Shown one piece after another: positions 37,075-49,462 of a stretch of DNA of 64,000 bases (its first letter is position 1; each line of letters opens with the position of its first letter). Source of the stretch: Morchella semilibera (lineage: Eukaryota; Ascomycota; Pezizomycetes; Pezizales; Morchellaceae). The notes below the pieces were generated by a model. The model worked only from the letters and a program-made list of their open reading frames with translations, did no database searches and was not told the DNA's origin. Location of the stretch: assembly GCA_009192285.1 (NCBI GenBank), contig CM018606.1:434001-498000 (forward strand), read 5' to 3'. A program made the position numbers and the translations under genes.

Positions 37075-39820
37075 GATGCCTGTGTATCTTCTACTTCCTC
37101 TACTTCTGCCTGGTCCGAGCTGCTGTCTGTCCCTTCTCCCCTCTGTGGTATGGGAGATAATGGAGCTGTCGGGTTATATACAAATGTTACGCCGGAGGCC
37201 CTTAAAGAAGTGGTGGTGTTATTAGAGGTCCTTTTCTTGATATTCCTAGATCTTGGTCCTTCTCCCACTCCTCCTCCTCCTCCTCTTCCTCCTCCTGTGC
37301 TGATACCAGTGCCTGTTCCTGTTCCTAACTCTGTATAGCTAATAGCCCTACGGTCGCTCTTGTTCTTCCCAGCAGCAGGACTACTGGTACCGCGCCGCCG
37401 CCGTTCCCGCACCACAAGCGTCGGAGACAATCGCCGCCGGTGTACCGCGCCCACAACCACAACCACGACCTTCTTCTTCTTCTTTTTGGAGCGTTTCTGA
37501 GCGCGAAAGAGATCGACTAGACAGCAGTAGCGGATGGACGGTTTTTTCACAATGCTACTAATGGTAGTGGTTGGCTCCGATTTCGGGTAACTCTTCTTTA
37601 GAAGAGGGGGAGGACTACCACCTGGATGTGTAATTGAACGTGGGCGTGGGCGTGAACGTGAACGTGAACGTCGAGGACTAGCAAAAGGCATCTGGCGCTG
37701 GTAGTGTCACCATGTAAGTGAGTTTTGATTGCCGGCGCTCGAGGGGGCGTAAGAATGTAACAGCACTTAGGGCTAGTAGCTAGCTAGCATTGACAGGCAA
37801 TAAAGAATATATCAACAGAATAAATGAATAAAAAGCACCACCGGCTGAATATAAGGGTAGGTCGTGGCGGTACAAAAGAAAATAATAACAATAATAATAT
37901 ACCCAGCAATGCGGTACAGGGGAGGGAGGGTGGTGGTGGTGGTGGTATGAATACAACACAAAAAAAAAAAAAAAAAAAAGAGGAAACCAAAAAAGATGGG
38001 AGGGAAGGCGGGGTAGATAAAAAGAAATACCTCTAAACAGTAAATCTCAACACCACGCACCTCTCAATTCCTCTTCATGTAGGTACCTATCCGGCCGGGA
38101 CACCACACTCTCCCATCGATGCGAGAGATCATAAAACAGGGCCAAGATACGGAACAACTGCACGGAGGAGAAGGAAAGTCAACAAAATCGGCAAGGAGAC
38201 CGACGGAATGTACTCTCTGTCAGCAGCAGCGATGCTCTACATACAGTAATTGTATGTGTATTTTGCATTTGCGAGAAGGGTAAGGGACTGGGGAGGGTGC
38301 TGGCTGGTAATAGTGGTGGTGGTTGTGGTGGTGGTGGGAGAGGATTATCTGCATCTTGAACAGGGATGCCTGGAGAAAGTAATATCATAATTTACTCGCT
38401 GCGTACCGGTAATAGAATATGGAGCGCAAAAAGCGGTGGTGCAAAATGATGGTAACTCTGTATGCACAATGTTTACAGTAGGTACAGTATGGAAAGGAAT
38501 GAAAAAAAAAGAAAAAAAAAGTTGTGATGGTGTTGTCAGTCGTGATGTAGGTGCAAGGGTTGAGTTACTCTATCATGATAAAGTGATTGTACCTGGGTAG
38601 CACGGACTACCCCATCTCGTCATTGCCTGCCAGGGCACCCCTTCCTACTTGGTCCAGATGCCTTGTATTTTACCATGCTCGGTCTACGGGATTGAACCGA
38701 AAATCCATGGTATTGTAGTGTTTGCTTCAGGAGCCGAGAGTCAGAAACAATTTATCAAGTCGGACTGGATATACCTAGCAGGTACTATTTTTCGCTACCA
38801 AGCGCTCGTTTCCTTACACGGACGGCCATATACTTATTATTAGCCAGGCCGATGATTGTCGTGCATATATAGAAAGTATAGTAGGTGTTGAATGTTAAAA
38901 GGGGAGGGTAGAAATGATCGAAATGTGAGTTCTTTGGCTCACCGTCCACTAGATTATGACGTTTACACATACATGCTCTAGCTAGATTCTCGATAGTCCG
39001 TACCCAGACGGTCTAGAGTACTCTATCAATGTTGATATGCTAGACACATTAGTGCTAAACGTCGAATCATGTCTCAGTCTATGTGCTAGGTAGTGCGGTG
39101 TGGGTTCACCACTTCATATTATTTCTGAACACAACTGCATAGTCTTAGCGGCTTTTTGTGTGTATGCAATATTGATCGTATTCAAAAACGCTACGAGATT
39201 GCGAGTACTCTACTCTACTCTAGAGTGTACCTACAGGTATAGCGACAGGAATGATCTGGAAAAAGCAGTTATGTGGTTCACAGATGTTTCTCCATGCAGT
39301 TTTGACACCCCTGTTTTTCCATTATCGCTGTACAATTCGCAGACTAAGTAGCGTATATGGAGGCACCACAATTGTATAAATTGCCCTGAGTCCATAGAGT
39401 CGAGCCCCTTTCTTAGGATACCGTCTGTTCTCGAAAGAACAGCCCGGGTTCAAGGCCCAAATCTAAGCCGTCTAATTGGTTCTATTGCTCTGTTCTTTTG
39501 CATTAAAACCGGCTCTTATGAAATTTTGCGGTATATGTAATGGCTGTTCGAACCCGTGTATTGATTCATCTGCACTCAGGCAGCCGTCAAACCTAAAACC
39601 AAAGTGAATAAAGTTTCTCCAAGCTTAAGTCTCAATTGTAAAGAAAGCACCAATCAGGAGTAAGACAAAAGCCACCACCAATAACTGAGACGAACGGGTA
39701 GCAGCAGAGCCTCAATACGGCTGATCTGCGCTAATCAGTTTAATAATAAGTAGCCTGGTTAATGATCCTTAACGTCAAACGTCCACTAACGGCCGGCAGT
39801 TTTGTTGAGGCAGTTTTGGA

Positions 39821-39910
39821 GGAAGGAACCCTTCCCGCTTCCTTCTCGAGCAATTTAATTACTCCACGCTATTATAGTCTGCCGGGTTAGTAGAATGCTC
39901 TAACCAACTG
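39821..39910 (-). repeat. tRNA-derived SINE-like fragment
   Basis: On the minus strand, CAGTTGGTTAGAGCATTCTA followed by CTAACCCGGCAGA strongly resembles a tRNA D arm plus anticodon arm (box A at about 39910-39893). GGGTTCCTTCC (39831-39821) resembles a box B at a SINE-like distance. The intervening AT-rich part does not fold as a tRNA. It is probably a decayed SINE or tRNA pseudogene. Confidence 0.45.
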
Positions 39911-41574
39911 TTTTGAACGCCTTCCGATATGGCTGAAAAAGATTGAATTGAGGTGGCTGAGGTGCAAACTGGGGTCTCCCATCTTCACCTCGGTGTGTAA
40001 GGAAGTCCGAAACGCTCTGTGTGAGATTGGTGCTCTACATTACACTACATATGCTCGAGCTTTTTGTTAGAATGTTGTCAAAAGAAATAAAAAACGTGTC
40101 TTAGGCTCATGTCTGAATAAGTAACGCCTCATCTGAGCCTCTATCTGAATCAATCGGGACCGGAGCTTGCTTGAGAGTGGTCACTGGTCATGTCTCGGAC
40201 CTTGGACCCCTGGCCGCTAGGACATTGTCAGCGTCTGTCGCGCTAGGTCCACCGGTGTCTTTACCCGCAAAGCTAACAACGTTTCATAAATACACTTGCT
40301 TGTTTTTTTATCCTAGACGATCGAACATCATTAAGATAGGAATGTCGAACCCACTCTATAACACGAGTAGTAGTTTACACTACCCCGTGACTCAGGTTTG
40401 TGGTCCGACTGACCGATGCTCTGCTCTTCCAATTGACGTCGACGCCGCTGGACGTATAACTTCCTTTGGTTCTCTGTAATCGCTGACATTGAGAGTCGAT
40501 GAGTGGTGTTCTGAGAATATTAATGGGAATCTCGTACCAAGCCTGAGACTCCCCTTGCTCACTTCTAGAATTCTCGTCAGCTTAAAATTCTTATCAAAGT
40601 TACATCACTTGGGCTGCTTGCGCATATACCCCTTTCACATGTTGTCTTGGGTTATGAATTACTTCTAGAAGCTGCTAAGAAATAGTCCTACCGGAAATAA
40701 GGACATCTGTCACGAAACAACCGAAACTCCTCTCGAAGGCCTAAGGCCACGGAGTCGTGGCTTTCGGAAATGTTCGGGATTTCTTTTTTTTGTTTTGTTT
40801 TTGTTTTGCTCAAACATCCCTGGACCAGGTACTTGGCAGAGAGCTTGAAGGGCGTGTTTCCTACGTTTTGATTTGATATATATACGCATGCACGGATAGC
40901 ACTCTAGTCTGTTAGATACCTACATTTCTGCGAGTTATATTATCAAAATGATCTGCTTACAGCATCTTTGTAGCTCTTCGACCAGCCACTGACAAGTAAG
41001 TGAGTGTTTTTGTTCGAAGTTTCTGCCACAAGATTCCAAGGTGTCCACGAACGGTTAGTTCATGATGCATGTATTACAGGACTTCCCTACCGCCTGTTGT
41101 CACAACTTTCGCCACTTTCCATACCAAGTTCAGGTTGTAAATAATAAAGGAAATATAGCTAGATCGACCTTAGTGTGAAACGGATTGTTTAGTCGCGATT
41201 TAAACGGTAGTTATTATAGTGTATTTCGATTCGACACATAACAGGGCACATATAACAATAATTTTCATCATTTAGGGACTAGCGTCAGTCACAATCTCCG
41301 AATATCTGCGAAACTGTGTTAGGAGGAGGGGCCTACATCATGAGCGTTCGAACAGAAGGAGGCTTGAGCTTCGAATTCCCAGGGGCACCGCATCTGTATC
41401 ACCCACGTACAAGAATAGGTCAACCCCGCCTGCGAAGGTTCCCACCAATCATTATAATGAAGCGTTAAATGTATCATCTCCGGTCTATACATATTGTGGT
41501 ACCATACTAAAACAGATCTCTTCACTACCGTGGATGTGGTGAACCACTAATTACCTGTATATAATGCCTTATCG

Positions 41575-41589
41575 CCCCCCCCCCCCCCC
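41575..41589. repeat. C15 homopolymer
   Basis: Fifteen consecutive C. Long C or G runs recur across the non-coding parts of the window. Confidence 0.9.
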
Positions 41590-43049
41590 AAATAATACCG
41601 CATGCCTTCTGGTACGGGGTACATTTTGACATTTAGACATTTAGGTTTTCCGTTCTCCACGTCCCGGAGCTTGTTAATCTTCTGTTGGACTTCTTAGCAT
41701 TAACGGAGGAAGAGCTTAGTTGATAAGCTGCTCAAAGGACCGGTATATTTGGGGCGGAGCCAAGTGTCTCGGGAGTGGTGAAGAGCTCTGTGACCGTAAC
41801 TAAACTTACGGGTAGACGCTCTCACGGATATTTCTATTGCAACGCCGAAAGGTACTAAAACTGATTTCCAAATGGATATAATTCAAGATTATAAGTTGTT
41901 CGAACTTCATGTGATTCTTCGAACTGACTTATTCTTGTGAATTTAGCTGTCCTTTAGATGGAAACAAACAAGAAATCCCCACACCCCTGTGGTCGCCATA
42001 CCCTCGTGAGAGCGTCTAGGGGCAGAAGCCGGATCTACATTGTGCAGCTTAATGCCGATCTTCCTTTTTCGATTCTGTGTAGTACAGAAAGACCATCTCA
42101 AGATATAGAGCCGCTCGCTCTAGAAGGCAAAGGTATCTAAGCCAGAAAAGTCATATCAGACCATGTTCATTGTTTCTAGTGAATATATACTTTTTCGTAG
42201 TTCATTCGTGGTCCTCGGTGTTCCAGCTTCAAACACATGTCGCGGTAATTGCACTTCGCCCGTGGAGCTCACGACGGCAAACGTGTGATCTGCCGAGGGG
42301 ATTTGGAATAAATGTGCTGCAGCTGACCACTTGAGAAGATCCAGAAGTTATCAGGTGCCCCTAATGGAGATTCCGATAGCACTTTAATTCATTATCATAG
42401 TTTCATAAACTATCACTCGGAGCATGACTAAACGAGCTGAACACCAACGTACCCTTTGTACATGTAGTTTTCGTGGGTTAATTCCCGCCCCATGGTCGAA
42501 AGAAGGGAGTTCCGGGTCGATCTCTGCCAGATACATTAGTGACTCACGTCGCAAACTTTCCTTGTCGACATGTCTCTATCTGATAGAACAGTTAATTTTG
42601 ATTGCATGCAGTAGTACTTCGAGTGTGCATCCGCTGTACATCGACTAACTACATCTCGCTTAACACGTTGCATTTCGTTATAGCATCCAAAGAAATGTAT
42701 GATACCATAGACTGGCACGCCGTAACTTGCAAGACAAGGGGGAGGAAACTTACACTGCCCGCTGTTATCCGGATAACACAACTGTGCCGCACAAGGACAA
42801 TTGCAAGGAGGGAAATATGCTCACGAGTGGCGGTGATACATATATGCATGAATTTCTCCCGGATCAATTACCCGTGTTTCCTATATTTTGATACTGTCGT
42901 AGCTGGGGCTGCAAAAGGAAAGGGAAGAAAAGACCAATGCGCACCGCACAGAATATCACTCGCTTCATGATCAAGGACTGGCCAGTCTTTTAGCGATTTT
43001 ATTTGTTGATTGTGCGCAAGGGCCTTTTAGCGACGTCACTGCTTCAGAC

Positions 43050-43050
<1 letters not shown>

Positions 43051-43083
<33 letters not shown>
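43051..43083. repeat. T33 tract, possible retroposon tail
   Basis: Thirty-three consecutive T follow TTCAGACG. On the minus strand this is a poly-A tract, as left by a retroposed element whose body would lie at higher coordinates. I could not find a target-site duplication or a recognisable body, so it may be a plain homopolymer. Confidence 0.6.
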
Positions 43084-44247
43084 CAACTGGGGATGATTTG
43101 AAGTAAATACACCTGGGAGGTGATGCGGGATTGATTCAGTCTTATTGCTCTTGAGGGCTGGAATGAGCATACCTCTGATATTTCTAGATCTCTACTATGA
43201 CATATCATATCTCTCGAATTCGGTTCATATACCGGGCTTAATCTATTGGCTCATAATTTAGCGGTCTTTAGGGGAATATTTTGAAGAGGACTGTGGTGGA
43301 CAGCTTTGCTGCTCCCTCCTACTGAGCTGATTGGGGGGCAGTGTGACTTTAGAATGGAACTCGATGGAGAGGGGATTGACAAAATAAATTTTGCTGTCTA
43401 GGAGGATCACCCTCGAGATGCGAATTAATAGCTGAACCTGTCTTAGTAGCCATCTCTCCTATTTACTAGTTAGGGTTGGCCACGTAACATCGAGCCATTG
43501 ATCATGATCCGAGTTTGCTCGGAAATCCTTTTTTTTTTCGGAGGTTCTGTGGTTCCCACATTGATCAGCGATTTTTTGTAAAGCCCCCCCCCCCCATGGC
43601 TTAAGTTGGGATGGGACCTTCTCACATATTTGGCAACCAAGATAATGAAATCCAGCCCTCAGGGAGGCTTCATTGTTGAATCTGCTTCTTTTACCTCGGA
43701 TAGCGTAGCCTACATCAAGGCGAAGGTGGTAGAGCCCATAGAGGCAGGGTTTGATGAACCGGTTCGTCATCCCCTCCTCCTGAAGTGACCTCTAGGACTG
43801 AGAGTCTGGGATAGGATTACTTACCAATGAGCACAGCTTCGAGTGTTTACATCTACAGTGGATAAAACACGTAGCCATCTCAAATACGGATCTATATTTC
43901 TTTTATTCAAATTTCAAGAGAGAATATTCGAGTCTGAAGGCACATTTCACTCTGACCCTTCTTTATGCGATTCCCGGAATGCCTGAGAACAAACATAGGA
44001 TTCTGCAGTTTGACCTTGTCTGGGGAAGATAGATACAAGGACCCGGCTGTACTTCGGGCTATGAATTGAACAACCGATTGCCAAACACCAGATCTATAGC
44101 TAGAGTGAATGACACAAAGGTGGCAGTAGGATGCCATCCAGTGTCCGACTATGTATGTACCCACCAAATAAACAATTTAAACAAAACATAGAGAGGGAAA
44201 ATAACACCCCAAGAATCCGCTAAGAAAAAAAACCCCAATCGCAATAG

Positions 44248-46196
44248 CTACAACGAGTCCAGATAGGTCTTAAACCTCTTATCCTCCTCCTGGATTGCCT
44301 CCTTTGTCAGCTCTCTGGGCAACGCAAATAGGGGCAAGCAATCCGGCAATAATACAAAAACACCCAGTATGTAATGATAAACGGTGCCCTAAGGCCCCAA
44401 TCACTGTCGAGCCCACCGCAGGCTGCGATCACGATGTTGAAGGTATAGGTCCCGATGAACTCGCCACATCTACCACAAGCTGCCGCAATGCCATAGAACT
44501 TTCCGCGAACACAGGTTGCGGGGGGGTTTTAAATGTTGTTTCCAGGGCCAAATTCACCGAGGGAAACGAATAGTCTAGAAACATCAATAGTGGGATTTCT
44601 GTCAACTATCTTCTAACGAGAGATCCTATATATACCTTGAGTGAAATAACTATATTCTAAACCGGCCACGTCTAGGAATTATCAAAAGAATAAGAAAGAA
44701 CTCTTCTTACCATGAAGTATAATCAACCCTACCGCATTCTCCTTCAACTTCGACCACCCCGCCGCAATCACCGCCCCGACCGCCGCCTGCGCAAACATTC
44801 CCGTCGCCAACCCCCTCTGCGCCCCAAACTTCTCACTCCACCACGCCCCCGCCACACTTCCCGGTATCAAAAACAGCTGGATACACGCCGTGAGCCCAAA
44901 CACCCTCAGCAAGCTCGTCTCGCCCAGCACCGTCTTAACAATGAACGAGCTATATAGCGAGAACGAGAACGAGCTCAAATTATAGATGGACCACACACCA
45001 CTGCGCGTCGCCAGCGGCCTCCAGTATTACCGCACCACAACCTTCATCGGCACATTCCTCTCCCGCAGCGCGTTACGCTGCGCCTGCGAGTTCTTAGGGA
45101 TTAAAAGGCGCACGAAGAAGATAAGGGATGGGAAGAGCGCGCCGAGGCCCAATACGACACGCCACAGACGGTTGAGGTCCGTCCCGTAGGCTGCGATCAG
45201 GATCACAGGCATCACTGCGGCGAATTGGGCCCTGGTCCAGGTGGGGGGTGGCGTTATAGCTAGTTAGGTGCGGGGGTGCGGGTGCGGGTGATAGTTCATG
45301 ATGCATAGACAAAAATTACGAGCCCATTGTGGATGTTTATGAAGATGATAAAGATGAAGTCACGGCCCTTCCTCCACTGGGCAGAGGACTCAGCACAAGC
45401 GACGGAGCCAGAGGGGCATCCACCACCAATGCCGATTCCGAGGAAAAAGCGCCAGATCATCAAGTCGTGGATCTGGATGTGAGGGCAAATTAATGAACCA
45501 ACAAACCAAGGCATTAACTCTCTCTTCTCCAAGAAAGAGAAAGAAGAAAAAGAAGTAAAATAAAGGGGGAGAGGGGAAACAGGATAAACTCACAACTCCC
45601 ACAGGCCCCGGCGTGACCCCCCCAATGGCCGTGGCCGACAATCAAGAACCCGCTCGAGATAAGCATCCCTAGCTTCCTTGACCACCGATCCACAATAAAC
45701 CCAAACAAAAACTGCCCCAGCACAATCCTCGCGAATCCAATCTACATCCATATCTCAGCTCCAATAGACACACGCACACAGACGGAGAGGGAAGCCGGGG
45801 TAGGGTCAATGATCGGGTTGGGGGAGGGTCAATGATCAATCTCACACATACTGAAGTAACAATCCTCGACCTGTCCGGGGTAGCGTCGGCCACTGCACGG
45901 CCAAGATTGTGTTTACCACACCAATAATCCGATCATTTCCACACATACAGGGTTAGGGTCATGGTCCTCATTTCTAAGGGGATTTGGTATCAAAATACTC
46001 CATTCAAGTAGCCATCGGAGAAGAGTCCAGCGCCACAGGCCATGATCGCCACATTTATGGACATCTTGTCCTGCCGTTGGGTAGTGGTGGGAGGGTCCAG
46101 CTCATCAGAGTGTGGAAGATCGAGCTCGGTGATCGATATCTGCTCGACTGCCAGCTGCTGCTGCTGTGAGCCGGGGGGTTTGGGTTCGGTGCTCAT
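44248..46196 (-). pseudogene. Broken MFS transporter, GIT1/phosphate-permease type
   Basis: Fragments in the right order add up to a glycerophosphoinositol/phosphate-type MFS permease: ACGAGLFSDGYLNG, IIGVVNTI, IVLGQFLFGFIVDRWSRKLGML, MIWRFFLGIGIGGGCPSGSV, FPSLIFFVRLLIPKN, LGEFGPGNN, KFYGIAAACGRCGEFIGTY, and a C-terminal ALPRELTKEAIQEEDKRF. They cannot be joined into one frame. Lesions seen: after a normal donor at 45998, the expected acceptor before IIGVV ends in GG rather than AG (45930-45929); a one-base shift near 45905; another near 45640; an exon-phase mismatch before 45230; a TAA at 45027-45029 where the family has an aromatic residue before YWRP; a TAA at 44529-44531 right after GPGNN; and a further shift near the C-terminus. 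Several introns keep good borders, such as GTATGT...TAG (45851-45742). Recent inactivation is likely, though sequencing indels could explain part of it. Confidence 0.8.
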
Positions 46197-46470
46197 TAGA
46201 TCAGTTACTGCTGCGATTGGGGTTTGTAGATGGGAGGACGAGTGTGTGGGGAAGGGAGAGAGGTCAAAGTCTGTGGAATAAGCGGGGTAAATAATTTTAT
46301 GGGAAGATCTATTTGTGAGGACTATTTCTCCTTGCGATGATTGATGATTGATGATGATGATAACTCGCTAGTATTCATAAGAAATCTACTAAACCCCAGC
46401 CAACCAAACACCCTTTCCCAAAGCGCACCTATGTAAATACAGAATAAATCCCCCTCTGAAATGGCCCCAA

Positions 46471-48799
46471 TTAAACCAGATAACTCACCACTGCCATCAG
46501 AGCCACCACTGACCACCCTATCACAATGACCAGAATCGCCAGCACAAACGCAATCAGGTGGTTCTGGTCTGGCCCATACAAGCTCCATACGACACCCGAA
46601 ATTATGCTCAATGACAGCGGGATAATCGCCGCGAGGATCACCTTATCCGACCGCCACTCCTCCACGAACTCGAGAGCATATCGGTCCTCATCAAGGCTGA
46701 GACGGTGAGCCCATTCGACCCAGTACCGCTCGCCGGAGCATTTATAAGGGTGCATATAGCACTCTAGGAGCTTGGTGGGTGAGTAGTTGGCGCCTTGGAA
46801 GTTTGAGGAGACATGGCGATCCGCGCGGTGGTACTGCAGGGAATGAGTAGTGAGTACTATGGTTAAGATGATTTTCCCCGGAGGGGAAGGAGGAGGAGGA
46901 GGAGGAGGAGGAGGGAGGGGGCCGAAACTTACCTCAACGACGGCGATACGTCGCAACCCGCGTAGTGAGAGTGTCCGCCGCCAGAACCCGCGTAGATTGT
47001 TATATCGAATACGCATTTGAAGGAAGAGGTCCATATCGTCAAAGTCGGCGGATACGATATTCGGCAGAGTCATGCGAGCGATTCGAGGGTCCCGGGATTT
47101 TCTGTTACCGTAGACACAGAGAACCAGGACACACTCATTAACGAGCTGCTGGAGAGCAACAGGAGCATAGAGGTCCACATGCTGGGGAGTTCTGCTTCTT
47201 CCACCACCTAGAATACGATTGACCGTGTTTCTTGGTGAGAAGCGTGTACTCCACTGGCCGATACTTGAAGCAATAGAAACATTCGCAGCCCCGTTGGGCA
47301 GGACTGTAGAGCCCGAACCCGCGTGGTAGGCTGCTTCAGGAATCATAGGAACTGGAGGGAGCTCATACTCCTCCTTCTTGGAGACCAACGCCGAGGGAGC
47401 AGGCAGGCCTCTCCGCTGCAGAGGCAGATCAATATTCAGCCAGGAGCTCTGTCCCTGGCCACACGTCGTCGAAATTGACTGATCCGATACCTGCCTCGCC
47501 AACTTCGCCTGAGCCGGCGCCGCGGCGGTCAGCGGGAAATCGATCGCCGGTCCCGCCAGCGGTGAGCTCGCGGACGGCTGAAACGGCATTGATGTGGCCT
47601 GTGTCGCAATTGACGGGACCTTCCTCCCCCCCTTAATGGCATCCGCCTTCTCTACTTTTCTCAGCACTCTTTCCGCCGACGCAAAGAGCTCTTCGCAGTC
47701 CTCCTCATTTGCTGAACCGGAGCTCCTTCGGTTCCCAGGGCGCTGCGTTGCCTCCTCCGGCAGGAAACAAGTTGTTGTCTTTGTGGGCACAAAGCCTTGG
47801 GTCTCGACGTCGTAGACGTACATGTTTTCCTCGTCGCCGTTTGTGCCGTGCTCGAGGAGCTGCTGGACGGGCTTGATGCGGTGAAGGGGCTTTGGGTCGC
47901 TCGAGGGCGTGGAGGGGGAGTATTTTCCTGTTGGAGTGATGCGGTAGAGAGTGCTGATGTCTATAGCAGCGGGACTGCCGCCGAGGAGCTTGAAGATGCC
48001 GTTTGAGCGGATGGCGTAGCCTTCGAATTGGTTTGTGATGGGGACGGAAAGGGGTTTTGGGCGAAGAACACCGTCGCCGTGGAGGATATAGAGTTCTCCT
48101 GCGAGAGAGAGGGGATTAGAAAGAGAAAGAGAGAAGGAGGGAAGGGGGGAGCAGTATCAGCTTCTAGGCTTCGAAGGAGGGGAAAGACAGTACAGTAGAG
48201 TATAGTGCACGCAGATTATAACTACAGCTACAGAAAGAAGTAATAAAGAGCTACATTCACTACAATATGAACTCACCATTAACATATATCTCCGCGCCGG
48301 CCTTTCTGCCAAAATATAGCTTATTATAGCCCAAACACTCCTTCTCCTTCTCCTTCTCTCTCTTCTCCCCTCTCTCCCCATTCGACATCACACTCTCCCT
48401 TCTATTCTTCCTCTCATCCTCCGTCTCCCATTTCCTCCCCCTCTCTCCAGCTGCCACTGCCGCTGCTGCCATCTCCACCGCCTCCACCTTCCCCGCACCA
48501 GGCACCAGAACCATCTGTATCATCTCCGGGCCGACATTCCTAAACTCCAGACCAGACGCCTCCTGCGGTGGGATCGACAGATCCTCCGTGGTGAACGAAT
48601 GCGCCCCTGAGAACGCTGTGAGCGACGAGCTCCTGCGTATGCCCGTGGTTGAGCTCATGTTCGAGTATGGGCGGCGATTGAACAGCGGCGTGAGTGCGCC
48701 GAGCGTCTCGTCATAGTCAGGGCCCGAGTCCACAATGGGCGGGACGGGCGAGATTGGCTCTTGTTGGGTGGCAGGTGAAGTGCTGCTGCTGTCGTCCAT
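46471..48799 (-). CDS. Fungal two-TM membrane protein of unknown function
   Basis: Exons 48799-48277, 48098-46933 and 46833-46471, with introns of 178 and 99 nt, give 683 residues. The first 450 are Ser/Pro-rich, low-complexity and probably cytosolic. A conserved-looking region follows (LQQLVNECVLVLCVYGN, then SADFDDMDLFLQMRIRYN and LRGFWRRTLSLRGLRRIAVVE). Two C-terminal hydrophobic helices close the protein (VILAAIIPLSLSIISGVVW and HLIAFVLAILVIVIGWSVVA). I recognise the pattern, an aspartate-rich SADFDxxDLF and LRGFWRRxLSL block before paired helices, from uncharacterised filamentous-fungal proteins, but no function is known to me. The gene is followed closely by the MFS pseudogene on the same strand, 274 bp away. 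Confidence 0.85.
46887..46915. repeat. AGG trinucleotide repeat in intron 2
   Basis: About nine AGG units lie inside the second intron (46932-46834) of the two-TM membrane protein. On the coding strand this is a CCT pyrimidine tract. Confidence 0.85.
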
Positions 48800-49462
48800 T
48801 GCTGTATCTGCGAGTTGGTACTAGAGGAGAAGTAGTGATAGAAAAGAAAGAAAAAAACTCTTCCTGGACAGAGAGCCTGTGTTTTTGTTAGTTTTATTTA
48901 TATATATACATGTGTGTTTGTGCCGTCCAGATCGGGGGACAGTTAAGAAGGGTCCAACAAGCGCAACAAAGAAAGACTCAGACCATCGGGAGCGCCACAG
49001 GGGCCGTAGACAAAAGGTTTTGGAATTAGAGTTTGTTTCGAGAATAATGTTTCATACTTCATGCCTGGGGGGAGGGGAGCATTTCACATGTTCTCTCTTC
49101 TTTGTGGCCTGAATGAGGGGTTTCTGCCCGAGGTGAAACAGGGCGAAGGAGGAAAGAAGAAAAAGAAGGAACCAAGGAAGCAAATGTAGTTTTTTTTTTA
49201 TATTTCACTTTATCCTGTTTTTATTTTGTTTTTACCAACTGGAAGGGTCGTTGATGCTTTTTCTTTTTATCCCGATGCCTAAACCAAGCAGCTACAATAG
49301 CAACTACAATTAATCACTGAAACCTACAAGAGAGAGAGAGAGAGAATGCCCGCATCACCAACTATCACCCGCTCACCCACAGACAAGAAAACACATCACG
49401 AATCAGAAATCAGAACTCACAAAAAAAAAAAGAAGAAAGAAGAAAGACCCCTTTTCCAAGCT
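48800..49462. other. Intergenic region between two minus-strand genes
   Basis: It holds the 5' flank of the two-TM protein gene and the 3' flank of the CCDC124 homologue. There is a GA repeat near 49329-49345 and A/T tracts. No further gene is seen. Confidence 0.6.

Larger units (their letters stand above)
37075..44247. other. Gene-free stretch of about 7.2 kb
   Basis: The first kilobase holds the promoter of the membrane-protein gene, with CCT and GGT microsatellites and long A tracts. Beyond that I see no gene. It contains a tRNA-like fragment (39821-39910), C15 at 41575, TATCACTCG at 42411 and 42954, TACATGTA at 42459, and a 33-T tract at 43051. Short open frames near 41319, 42602 and 43459 lack recognisable motifs. 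The composition suggests decayed transposable elements. Confidence 0.5.

Noticed and set aside
37008-37691. 227-codon frame upstream of the 35-kb membrane protein
   Set aside because: It is out of frame with that gene, dominated by Arg/Ser/Lys repeats, and overlaps its start. It is probably 5' UTR sequence.
39441-39470. GGGTTCAAGGCCC as a tRNA T arm
   Set aside because: No box A or cloverleaf could be found upstream at a suitable distance.
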